In this document: one piece after another, positions 14,101 through 26,100 of the stretch
Position numbering within the stretch: position 1 is the first letter of the stretch
Layout of the letters: each line of letters starts with the position of its first letter
NCBI GenBank assembly: GCA_031763025.1
Contig: JASSKH010000003.1
Coordinates: 11,480,734 to 11,544,733 of the forward strand
Source of the DNA: Macrocystis pyrifera
Taxonomy: Eukaryota > Sar > Phaeophyceae > Laminariales > Laminariaceae
DNA length: 64,000 nucleotides
Direction of reading: 5' to 3'
Position numbers and translations under genes: made by a program
The notes under the pieces: model-generated
What the model saw: the letters and a program-made list of their open reading frames with translations, nothing else
The model's database searches: none
What the model was told of the DNA's origin: nothing

Positions 14101-17100
14101 AAGTTTAAGGAACTGTAGTACGAGTACTACCGTCCGTCCGTACGCACCAGGGTTGTGGAGTACATATTCCAAACGTCTTCACACCGACGGACAGGTCATC
14201 GATGCCCACTTCAATGGCATGCTGTAAACCTTACAAGGCAGATATATTCTCGTTCTTGTATGGAGCACAGTAGCTCATGTCGCCGGGTGGGACCCAAATA
14301 ATCTGTATGATCTACGTAGCACACGTTGTTCCGGGTCGGATCTGTGCTACAGTAAGAACGTATGCAGACCCTGCACAATCTCTCACAACGGCAGCTGAGG
14401 AACTATTAAGGGGGGCCCTAGCAAATAGGACCTACGGTACACACAAAAACCTATATATTTCCCTATTTTTACTAAAAATATTTGGTCCTATTTACTATGG
14501 TCCAAGATGATCTACAGCACTAGATCATGATTCGTCCGGGGTGTGCTTTTTTCGTACCCTTCGTATATACATAATGCAGTAGGCAGTGTTTTACGACTTG
14601 GCTCCGCTTCGAAAAAATGGTTGACGGTCCACACTAACTCCTCATTATCTCTTTATTCCGAGAAAATTCCCAGGCCGTCGAGGTTAGGATTAGAGATGTG
14701 AACTACCGTAGGTTATTCAACTTAAGCATATATATATCATGCAGTAAGTACAGACAGAAAAAAAAAAAACGCCTAGTGTACCCTCGATAGTTGCGTCCTC
14801 CTCTTGTCATCTTGCTCACCATCCTTTTCATACTCAGCATCAACAACGTCGTCCCGGCCTTGCAGCAGGGGTGCGAGAGGCTACGGCCATACGACTACGG
14901 CCATGAACGGCACAAGTACCCCCCCCCCCCCCGCCCCGCCCCTCCCTCCCCCCTCCGTCCCTACCACTTCGAGCCCCAACAACAATACCTTTTTTCGGCG
15001 AGGTTCTCCTCCACCTCCCGCTCGTGGACCTCGTTCTGTTGCTGCATGCGCCGTTCGAGGCCAGCCATGGCCGCCGCCGCGTTGACCTTATCCAAGCTGG
15101 CCGCGTCCTCCTGGGCCTTCTTCTCCGCCTCGAGCGTCTCCAAGTCACGGTCTAGGGCATCGGCTTCCTCTTCAAGGGATCTGTTTTTTCGGCGGCGAGC
15201 GCGGGATTCGACCGTCTATTTTGAAATATATTATCGAAAATCAATCGATAAATCGACTATTTATTCATAATCGACAACTGCACACCTGTGCAAATCGATA
15301 AGCCCATGAAAATCCGTTGAAAATTCGATAAATCGACAAATCGATAGTTCGATGAAATTCCAAAAAAAAACGATAGAAAGGAAGTGCGTGACAAAAACCA
15401 AGGACAAGCACCGGAGGGGGACAAGGTGAGACATCCGCGACCACGGCTTGCCCTTTTAAGACAGCAGCCCCGTTTTGGGGGCGAAGCACTCATATTCTAA
15501 ACAGTACGTGCTTGTTGATTGTACTCAGAAACACGACATATAAGATCCATCGTAGATTAAGGAGTTCCATGCTGGAAAGAGATTCCGGCGGGTAGGGTAT
15601 TGGGATATCGGGGTAATGTGTGCCCACCAATGCCACTCGTCAGGTGTAACCCCATACTGCAGACGAGGCGAGTCAACTCGACAGCGAGGATGTAACATAA
15701 GAGGAGTTCCGTGTCATGTCTGGAGTCAGCCACGCGTTCCCGTGCCAGCTGCGTCTCTATACCTTTAGAGATCAATCAACAGTGCCCAAAACGGGACTAC
15801 AGCCTTAGAAGGGGTAAGTCGCCGAGCGTAAGCCCCGACCGTACGAATTGAGACAACAACAACAACAACAACAACAACAAACTGACCACCGAACGACAAC
15901 CCAAGCAACCGACCAAAATATACGCACGACCAATCAACAAAAAAAGGGAGTTTACCACGTACCCGGTATTCGATACCATGGTTGAGGGGTCACTACTGCT
16001 GTCTGTGCGCGATCCGAATATAGCTACAAAACAGAGCAGGGGTCCCCCCTACAATGCCGGTTTTAGTACTGCCAGTCAAATCGCTCGGCGGAGATGGGAT
16101 CAACCAGTGTGGAGCGTGGCAGCGCGCGGAATAATACCGGTGCCGGCTATAATGCCGGCGGATCGACCTGGCACGTACCGGAATCATAGAGGAAACTAAC
16201 ACTGCTGCAGTCCTACCCCTAACCTAACCGACCAATCAATGTACGGGGTAAGTCGTCTTCGTCTCGTACACTGGTCTATTGGCCTGGCACGTACCGGAAT
16301 CATAGAGGGACCAATACCTGATGCAGCCCTACCCCTAACCTAATCAAGCAATCAATACGGGGATGGTCATCTTCGTCTCGTACACCGGCGTATTGGCCTG
16401 GCACGTACCGGCATTTTAGAGACACAGCAGCAATCAATAGGGACTACTACTACTGCAGCCAGAACCCCAACCCCATCAACCAACGTGAGGGGTTAGTCAT
16501 CAGCATGCGCCTCAGTGTCGAACAAGTGACAAGTCACACCAAACTACCAAAAACGAAAAAAAAAAAAACCAACCAGCGAAGCGACCAACCAGCAATCCAA
16601 CAAGCAAAGCAAGAGTAGGTTTTTGCAATCTGGGAGGTAGGATCTTTAGGGGTGTTTTTGACTTGAAAATTGCGTAGCGCGGTCTGCACTTCGTAATCGT
16701 CGTTCGCAATTGAGAAAGTTCCTGGTTCGATGCAAACGCGGCGCAGCTGTGTTTATGGCCCGTTTGGGCTGCGGTTTGGGGTCAGGGTCAGGGTCAGGGT
16801 TAGGTTTAGGGGTTGGGTTGGGTCTTCGCCCGTACCTTGATCTCAACAGGAACCTAAATACCTGAACAGCCTACTAACCTGAAGATCCTGCTTCCCAGAT
16901 TGTAATGGGACCTCCCAAGCAACCAAACATAAAAACAACCAAAGCAACCACCAACACCAGCACCAGCCGCGAACCGCAAACCGCCGAAGGACACCCACTT
17001 GTTCGCCCGCAGAAGCTCCGAGTTGTCCTTGATGAACCCGACCAGCTTCACCTCCAGGGACGCCACCTCGCTGCCGTTGTCCTGCACCGCGCGCTCCTTG

Positions 17101-20100
17101 GCCCTCGACAGCTGCTCGATCTTAGACTGCAGGTCCGCGAGCCTCACGTCCCGGTCCTGCATCGCCTCCGTCACACGCCTGCAATGCATCCAAATCGCAT
17201 AGATCCCACGGATCCCAACGGGAATATATTAGATCCCACGCGCTACAGCATCTGCAGTCCATTCGACGCAGTATTTGTGTATAAACAGATCTCACAAGCA
17301 TACATACACGCTTCACGCACTACACATCACATACTTATATACACACAGCGCCTGTACTTCATCTACACGTCGGCGGGAGCAGATCACTGTATAGATATCA
17401 CTGCTGCAGTACTTATCATGACCCCCCCCGGCGTGTGTATCCATTGAATCCCAACACATCCCACCAACGTACACCAGATCCCACGCACTGCATACACACA
17501 GCACCTTCAACCTATTCAATCCCCTGGACCCCAAGGACATACATCTGGGTCCCACGCACCACCGTACGCACAGCACCTAACTCATTCGATCCCCTAAACC
17601 TCACAAAACATGGGGTACATCTTGATTCCACGATGTGAGGCACCTGAAGTCGATCCCATCGATTCCATAAATCCCACGCACTCTATATAAATAAAGCACC
17701 TGCCATCTAATCCGTCCAAAGAAAAAATACACCCCAGTGAAATACTGTTGATTTCTTGTAGGCCCCGCGCACTATAGCGCCTGCTACCCATCAACCCGCC
17801 TCGTCTCGGAAGGGATGGTCACATGACTAGGGCAAGCTACAAAAGGAGTACGCCTCCCCCCCCGCCCTTTCCCACGGCGCTTCGCGCTTGTTGCAAGCAA
17901 TGTCTGACTGGTCAGTGACAAGCCGACGTGCTCCGTCCCGATACTGTAGGGATGCGAGGGTCTACAATCACACGACTACGGCCATCCATGACATGAGTAC
18001 CCTCCCCCCCTTCTGTCCCGGCGTTGTAGGGATGCGAGGGTCTATGGTCACACGAGTGCGGCCATCCATGAAATGAGTACACCCCCTCCCTCCTTCTCCA
18101 TTCTCCCCCCCCCCCGCTTAATTTCCCTTGCCTGTTAGCCTCTTGAAGTTGCTTGGTGAGCGCATTAACCGCAGCTCCCTGCTGAGCCTTGTCCGTCTCC
18201 AGCGCCGCTTCGCGCTCTCTCGAGAGCGCCAGCTCTGCCTTCGTCTCCTCTACCTGCCCCTGCGCCTCCTGCAGCTTGCTCAGCAGAGCGTTCTCCACAA
18301 TCTTCTTCGCCTGAAATTGAGTAATGTTTTCGTTGATTACGGGTAACACGGTAATCAGAACAAAAATATGATTAATAAACATGGGGGGATATATACCTGG
18401 TTTTTGGTTTCTGGGTCCATTTGGGGTTTTTGATTAATATGGCACCCCGGAAATAGTGTTTTTTTTTGTGGAATCAGCAACAGACTTCGACAACCGTAGT
18501 ATTAATAGTTGTCGGAAAGGTGTCAGTGAAGTGAGGTGAGGTGAGGCGATATGTGGTTGGGTTTAGCTTGGGTTGCTTCGGTTTGGTTTGTTTGGTTTCG
18601 GCTCGATTTTATTCGGTTTGGTTTCGGTTCGGTTCGGTTCGGTTCGGTTCGGTTCAGTTCAGTTCGGTCCGGTCCGGTTCGGCTCGGCTCGGCTCGGCTC
18701 GGTCGGTTCGGTTCGGTTCGGTTCGGTTCGGTTCGGTTCGGTTCGGTTCGGTTCGGTTCGGTTCGGTTCGGTTCGGTTCGGTTCGGTTCGGTTCGGTTCG
18801 GTTCGGTTCGGTTCGGTTCGGTTCGGTTCGGTTCAGTTTGGCTTGGTTTTGGTTCGGTTCGGTTCGGTTCGGTTCGGTTCGGTTCAGTTTGGCTTGGTTT
18901 TGGTCGGGTCCGGTCTGGTGTGGTCTGGCAGGAGCTCACGGGGCTGTTAGTTCTCGTCACTCGCTCGCACAAAACTCCACCCTGACGGGCGTACAGTCTA
19001 CAGATACGAGCCAAATTGAGCCCTATACCACTTGTTGCAACCTTTAATAGTAGCTGCTGTCCGGCGTTATCTTGCTGCATTGCTACTGACCACTGAGTGC
19101 TGTGGCTCGCTCACCTCCAGCTCCGCGCGATTAGCCGCGGACAGGCGGCGCTTCTCGGCCCTCCTCGTCTCATGGTGAAGGCGTTCTTCGAACTCTTCGG
19201 CCGCCTCCGTCAGCTGCCGGTTCTCCTCCATAAGGTTCAGAACCTGGTCGATCAGACGAAAATATCATACGTATAGTGTCATATCTCGGGCCGCGGAAAC
19301 GATCGTCGGAGAAAGATAATCAACTGATAATTCAATCAATCACCCAATGTAGCTTTACGACACGGTACACAAACTAACTACCAACACATCACAACAGCAC
19401 GACGTCACAGCACCCATCGACCCTCCCTTCCCTTCCCTTCTCTTCCCTTCCTCCCCCAGCCCCCCAAACCAACGACCCCGCTACGCTTCCTTACCTTCTC
19501 ATCAAGTTCGCCGCGGAAGCGTTCCTCGTCCGCCATCCCCCACACCAGTCTCTTCGCATCGCCACTTTTATCTCCGGTAAGCTCAGCCAGCCTCTCCTCC
19601 GCCTCACGGGACTGCGCTTTCCACTTGCTCACCTGACCCATCATATTTCAAACATTCACAATCCCATTTCCAGAATTTTCAACTTTTCTGGAGAAATATC
19701 GACATACCAGGTACTTGATATGTTATACGCATATATAGCTGTCGCCATATAGGACCTCGCGCAGCCGGATATTTTGAAACTGTCGTCAACTTGTTTGCGT
19801 AATTCACTTCCAGTCTAAACAAAAGAATACTCCTTTTTTCAGAGAGATATACCGGATACGCAGAGGAAGAAGAAAAAAACTATTATGGGGGACCAAAGTA
19901 AAATGGGACCAAATTTTGTTATTACGGGGGTACATAGTTAATAGGACCTATGGTATACATAAAAACCTATATATTTACCTATTTTTACTACGGGGGTACA
20001 TAGTTAACAGGACCTATGGTATACATAAAAAACTATATATTTACTTTTTTTACTAACAAAATTTGGTCCCGTTAACTATGGACCCCCGTAATAACAAAAT

Positions 20101-23100
20101 TCGGTCCCGTTAACTATGGACCCCCCCCCGTAATAGTAAAAATAGGGAGATAAGTCGGTCTTTGTTTGTAACGCAGGTGCTATTTATTCACTATGGTCCT
20201 TCGTATTACCAGGTACAGCAGCAGTCACACTGGTGTCACACTCCTCGGCAAACCACCGAAGACAGAAGCGTGAGCATACGACAGCGCGGCGGTCAAATTG
20301 CGCAAAAAAAAAATGGGCAAAAGCTCAAAATCACACACATGACAGAAAACCGGCCTGTTCGCTGGTCTAACATTGCACCGGTACGAATCCGCTTCAGAAA
20401 AATAAATGTTGGATGGTCTCGCTTGCTCCCCGACGCCGGTAAAAGCAACCGACTTCGAAAGAGAGCAACACCAAGAGCAAAAACAAAGTGACTAACCTCT
20501 GCAGACTCGATAACCCCTCCCTCGAGCTGCTTGAGCAGGTGCGCGTTCTCTTGGCCCATCACGGCCCTATGGAAAACGTGCAAAAAAAAAACAAGGGGGC
20601 GCCCAAAACAACCAGGGGCAAGGTTATTCGCTCGCCGCCCCTAGAGCCGCAGTCGTCTCAAGTCATTGCATGTGGCAGGTGGCAGGCAGGCAGGCAGTCA
20701 GTCACACAGACAGAAGCCGGACAGCTCGACAGACAGACACGAAGAAAGGAAGAGAGTCAGGGGAAAAGGAAAAGGTAAGCAGACAGACAGACAGACAGCG
20801 AGACAGCCAAACAGAAAAAAAAGCAGGAAGACAGCCAGTCATGAAAGACAGACAGAAAGACAGACGGATAGACAGACAGACACCTAAAGAGAAACCTGCA
20901 CAAAGAGACACACATATATACAGCGACCAAATAGTCAGGCAGACAAATACAAAGAGAGGCAAACAGACAGACCAAACAGACATCTAATCAGGCACCTAAA
21001 CCAACAAACAGCTGAAAACACCTTCAAACGGAGAGAGAGAGCGAGCGGTAAATGAAAAAAAAAAAAAATCCAGGAAAAAAGGCCTAGATACGTAGCAAAG
21101 AAGATACAAAAGCAACCAAAGCAGGCACGAATCAGACAACCGCTAACCAATCAGCCGGAGCCAAAACGACGCACAGACACCCACCTCTCTTCGTCGGCGT
21201 CTTTCCTCCTCTGTGCGGCGATGGTCCCGTCGCGGAACTTGAGCACCATCTTCTGCTTTAGGGCGTCCTTTTCCCCCTTCTCGACCGCGGCAAGCAACGA
21301 TTCCACCCTCCTTCTCGCGCCCACTTGCGCCGCCTCCGCGGACCTAGCCCTTCTTAACGCATTCGCCAGTAACGCCTCCGACGCACCCGCATCCACGCCC
21401 CTCCCCCCCTCACCACCCTCCTCGCTGGTAGCGCCAACCCCAACCCCAACACCACCACCCACAGAAAATTCGGAGAAATTTCCCCCCGGCCGCCGCCGCG
21501 TCGCCGACACCAACACCACCCCCGCCGGGCTGCTGCTGCTGCTGCTGCTGCGCGGCGGCAAGCTTCTGGCGAAGGGTGGTAACCTCCCTCTTGAGAGCAT
21601 CGAAGCTGCCCCTCGTGTCCTCGTTCTTCACGGCCTGGTTCTTGATCATCTTGGCGCGCTGCGCAAACTTCAGGGTCGAGAGGGTTTCGCCGAAGTTCTG
21701 GTCAGCCGGCGAGATGGCCGCGACGAGCATGGTCTTGGAGTTTCCGCCAAGGGAGTCGCGGAGCAGGAAAGTCAGCTTCGAGTCGCGGTAGTTTACGTGC
21801 CGGAAGCGCCCCGCCGATTTTTCCACGAGGGCGTTGATCACCTGGCCCAGCGTGGACAGAGACTTGTTGATGTTCGAGGCCTCCTTGAGTCGCTCTCCCG
21901 CTCGCCTGCGAAAAGAGGAAAAGACAAAAGCACAAGAGTGCGAACAGCATGAAAATAGACAGGTGGAGATACAAATGAAGATAAAGATAACATACATATA
22001 ATGAAGATGGAGATGAAGGCAAAGATAGTAGATACCTGGTATACAATATAGACATGAGCATAAGAAAAAAACAGTCACTGACTTCACGTGAACGACTGTC
22101 GTTATGCTAAAAAAAAAGAAACAGAAACATAGAAAGACCTCAGCACAAAAAAACAAGGAACAAAAAACCTGCAACCATCCACCAAAAACCACAGTACCCG
22201 AAAGCTCCCTCCCCCCCCCCCCCAAAAAAAAAAAAACCCCCCTTCCCCCTCCCCTTCCAGAACTCATGAAACCCCCAGGTGGCTGTCCTTCTGTCTCTGC
22301 CTGCTGAAATCAGCGCTCACCAAAGAGGCACAGCATCGGAAACAATCAACACGAAAAACCTCCCGCACCCTCCCCCTCCTCCTTTCCTTCCAGAACTCGT
22401 ACAAACCACTCACCTGGGTGTCCTTCTGCCTTTCGCTACAGGGCAAATTGACCAAGTCTGCCTCGAAAAGGACGCATGGTCAATGGCCAAACGACTAAGA
22501 AAAAAATGAGTATCCCCCCACCCCCCCCCCCCCGGCCCCCGCCCCGCCCCCTCCTTCTCCCCTTCCAGAACTCGTATAAACCCTCACCTGGGTGTCCTTC
22601 TGCCGTTCGCTGCCGGCTAAGTCGACCAGGTTAAACCGTGCCACCCGCGAGCGCGTGAGGCCTTCCTCCTCCACAACCTCCGTCGCCTCGATAACAAGAG
22701 TGAACACGGCGTGGGACCGCGAGGATTCGCGATTCATGGCCGTCTCTCCCACATGTCGGTTCCGGAAACCCCTGTGAAGAATCTCACATGCCGCGTCCGC
22801 GCCTTCCACCTGCCATTTTTTGGGGGGAGAAGGTATGTTTGGGTGGGGATTGGGGCGGAGGGCATGTTTGGGTGGGAGTTGAAGGAGGCGATTGGGGGGA
22901 GGGGGAGGTCCTTGAGGGTTGGGTGGTAGGGGGGGAACCATGTTTGGTCGGGGGTTAGGGCGGCGGCAGGTTGGCGGGGAGGGGGCGGGGGGGGGGGGGG
23001 GGGGGGGGGGGTGAGACGTACTCATTAGTCGCTTGCCTCAGTCGTAGGAATTTTGACCACGTGTCCCTTCCGAGATGGAGCATTGTTCCTACTCCTAATG

Positions 23101-26100
23101 GAAAAAAACTTCAAAATTCGATCTCTCTTTACGTTTTTTCCGTTCATTACATGAGCAAAAAAAAAATGCTTACCGTATGGGGCACGTTAGTGGGGACAGG
23201 GCAAAGTAAAAAAAGCACGGCGTGTACGCAACGGGCCGTTCGGCAAGATAAGAATGCGAACAGATGCTGGGTGGAGAGAGAAAAAAAAGGGGGTGTATTC
23301 GTATTACAAGGGGCCATAGTAAATAGGACCTACGGTACACACAAAAACCTATAAATTTCCCCTATTTTTACTAACAATATTTAGTCCTATTTACTATGGT
23401 TCCCCGTAATGCTTACAGTTTACTTGGGTGTTGGCGCCCTTTCACAATCAACAGGATACAGCAAAAATGGTCGATTACAGTCGTAACACAAACTACAGAA
23501 AGTAGTAGGCTTATCGAAAACTATCTACCAGTACACACCTACCCTATCGAAAACATTGGAGAGCTAAGAGCAACGAAGGAGAAATTCAAAATCGACGCCT
23601 TACTTTTTTCACCATGAACCAAATCTGGAACTCCAGCTGTACCAGAGATGCTGTGCGCGTTTTTTGTGCAAAATCCACATCTGGGTCTGCCCTGGTACGA
23701 GAATTACGGGGGACTATAGTAGTTAGAACCAAATATTGTTATTAAAAAAAAGGGAAATATGTAGGTTTTTGTGTGTACCGTAGGTCCTATTTACTATGGT
23801 CCTTCCTAATAGTACATGTCTCTGCCGTGCGGAACGTTCAGCCGGCCGTTTCACCTCTCGTCGATGTTCACCGAATTACCAAGCAAAACCACGCCACCCC
23901 CCGCCCCCGCATACGCATACCGTATACCACTCCGTATCGAATATATAGTAACCTATTTCATACTAAAATAAAGTAAAAAAGGTCGTTATATTTATGGACA
24001 CAGTGGTACATAACACGCGAGAAAAAAACACCTCCTCGAAGCGATTTTTCAAGCCGGGATTCTCGACAACAGGGAGAGCGCAAACAACGACCGATAGGCC
24101 TGCGAAATAAGGTCTCAACGAGCTCCTTCCTAAGCCGCCCTTCTCGTTTCGTGTGTGACCCCCTTTCAACACTTGGTCTGGAGAGAAATTTGGCTCGGAA
24201 CTTCATCGCAGCGGGTGTGTGCTTGCTATCTTGCGTGATACCGGTCAGGGTGGAAATATTAGGATCCTTCACACATAAATACGAAGACACAACGGTCCTT
24301 ATATTTACGTCCAGAGTGGGACACGGTACGTTGTCTCGATTTCTATCCGCAGAACCTTCAGTATTCCCACTATAGACAAATAAGTCGATTTTTTTTTCCT
24401 GAACTACCTAAAGCAGTAGCGAACCAAGTACCAGGGGTATGCAACAGCGGCGGAGGCGCGGGGACAGGAACAACAAGGAGCCGAAGAACTGGCCTCGGGC
24501 TCTCTAAAACCAAAATTCTACAGGCAAAAAATGGGTTGTCGATATTTTGTGCTAAAGCACAGTCAGCAACCTTCTTGTCTTCGCCAATGCAACAGGAGTA
24601 GTGGCCCCTCCACAGAAATGCCGGTATGCGCCAGCCAACAATACCGGCACTACTATAGAGGGGCCAGCCCGTGAGTCTATACATTACTATTATTACGGGG
24701 GACCATAGTTAATAGGACCTACGGCAAACACAAACACCCATATATTTCCATATTTTTACCAACAATCTTTGGTCCTATTTACTGTGGCCCCCCGTAATAG
24801 TTGGGCTGTGAGTTGGCTGACTATTAGTCGCCGACTAGTTATTACTCGGCTGGGTGACTAATCGTTAGTTGGCTGTGTAGGTGACTAATTATTAGATGGC
24901 TAGGTGACTAGTCAGCAGTTGGCTATATAGATGACTAGTCATTAGTTGGCTAGGTGACCATAATAGATATTAGATGGCTAGGTGACTACCAGGCAGTTGA
25001 TACGGTAGTTGGCTAGGAAACTTGCTGTTAGTTGGATAGGTCGCTAGTTAATAGTCGCCTAGGTGACTAGTCATTCGTTGGTTAGGTGATTAGTTGGCTA
25101 GGCGGTTCAGTTATTAGTTGGCTAGGTACTACAGTAATAGTTGCGTGCGGCAATAGGAGAGTTTCGCGTCTCCGTTGTGTCCGACTGACGCACCTCCTCC
25201 TCCATCAGGCCCTCCACGTACACCCCTTTCCGCGTGTCCTCCCGCACCGTGAGCCCCATCGGGTTGTCCCTGTTGCTCTCGTCCACGAGGTCGAACACCT
25301 TCTCGTTGAAGATCTCGTAGAAAGAGCACTTGCACGAGTAGCTTATCTGTTCACCCAGTGTCGCGAGAGGGGGAGAGAGCGCGTGCGCGTGGCACAGACA
25401 AACCAAGGTATTCTTAGCTGTCAAAATAATTGTATTTGTTCGCGATAGAAAACAAGCGGTGACTAACAAAAAAAAACAGCAGCTGCTGCTGCAGTGTGGG
25501 GGATAACGATCAAGAGGAGCGAGCCTTCCCGTTCGACGTATGGGCGTCGCAGCCGCTGCTAGTCGACACCTCTAAGAACGCTCGGTGGGTTAACCCTCCC
25601 CGAACTTGACAGTGAAAACTTAACCAAAACAGACAACGACAGCGGCATCGACCACACCGAGAAATCTGGTGTATGGGATAGCCTGAACAGGCGGAGCCCC
25701 GAAAGCGATCTTCCGAAGGATTCTGATTGAACGGCTCTCTAAGTCAGACTTTATGCTGAGAAGCAACGAGGAGCTTGCTCCCGAAGTCACGCCAATATCG
25801 ATACGTAGCCGTCGGGCAGCACCGCAGTTTTCCGTTCATTCCAGGAACCAACCGCGCGGAGCGCTAAATCCTTTGCAGACGACTTCAGCACGGGAAGACG
25901 AATTTAATGTCCCACCCACCTGCGCCACAAGGAGTTGGCGAGACGCGTGCAGCGTTCAACTACTCGTACGCAATAAGACACGAGTCGACGAGGGGAGAAA
26001 TGACTGATGTGCTCTCGCGATAAAAAAGAAGGCACGAACCGTAGTGCGGAGAGGGGGGGGGTGAGCCTACGTCTGTGACCCCGGCTCTCTGAGGTACGTC

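Noticed and set aside
16778-16830. Telomere-like GGGTCAGGGTCAGGGTTAGG stretch
   Set aside because: Only a few irregular units inside an intron; not a chromosome end.
18523-19080. Open frames of 125-185 codons on both strands
   Set aside because: They are translations of the GGTTC pentanucleotide array.
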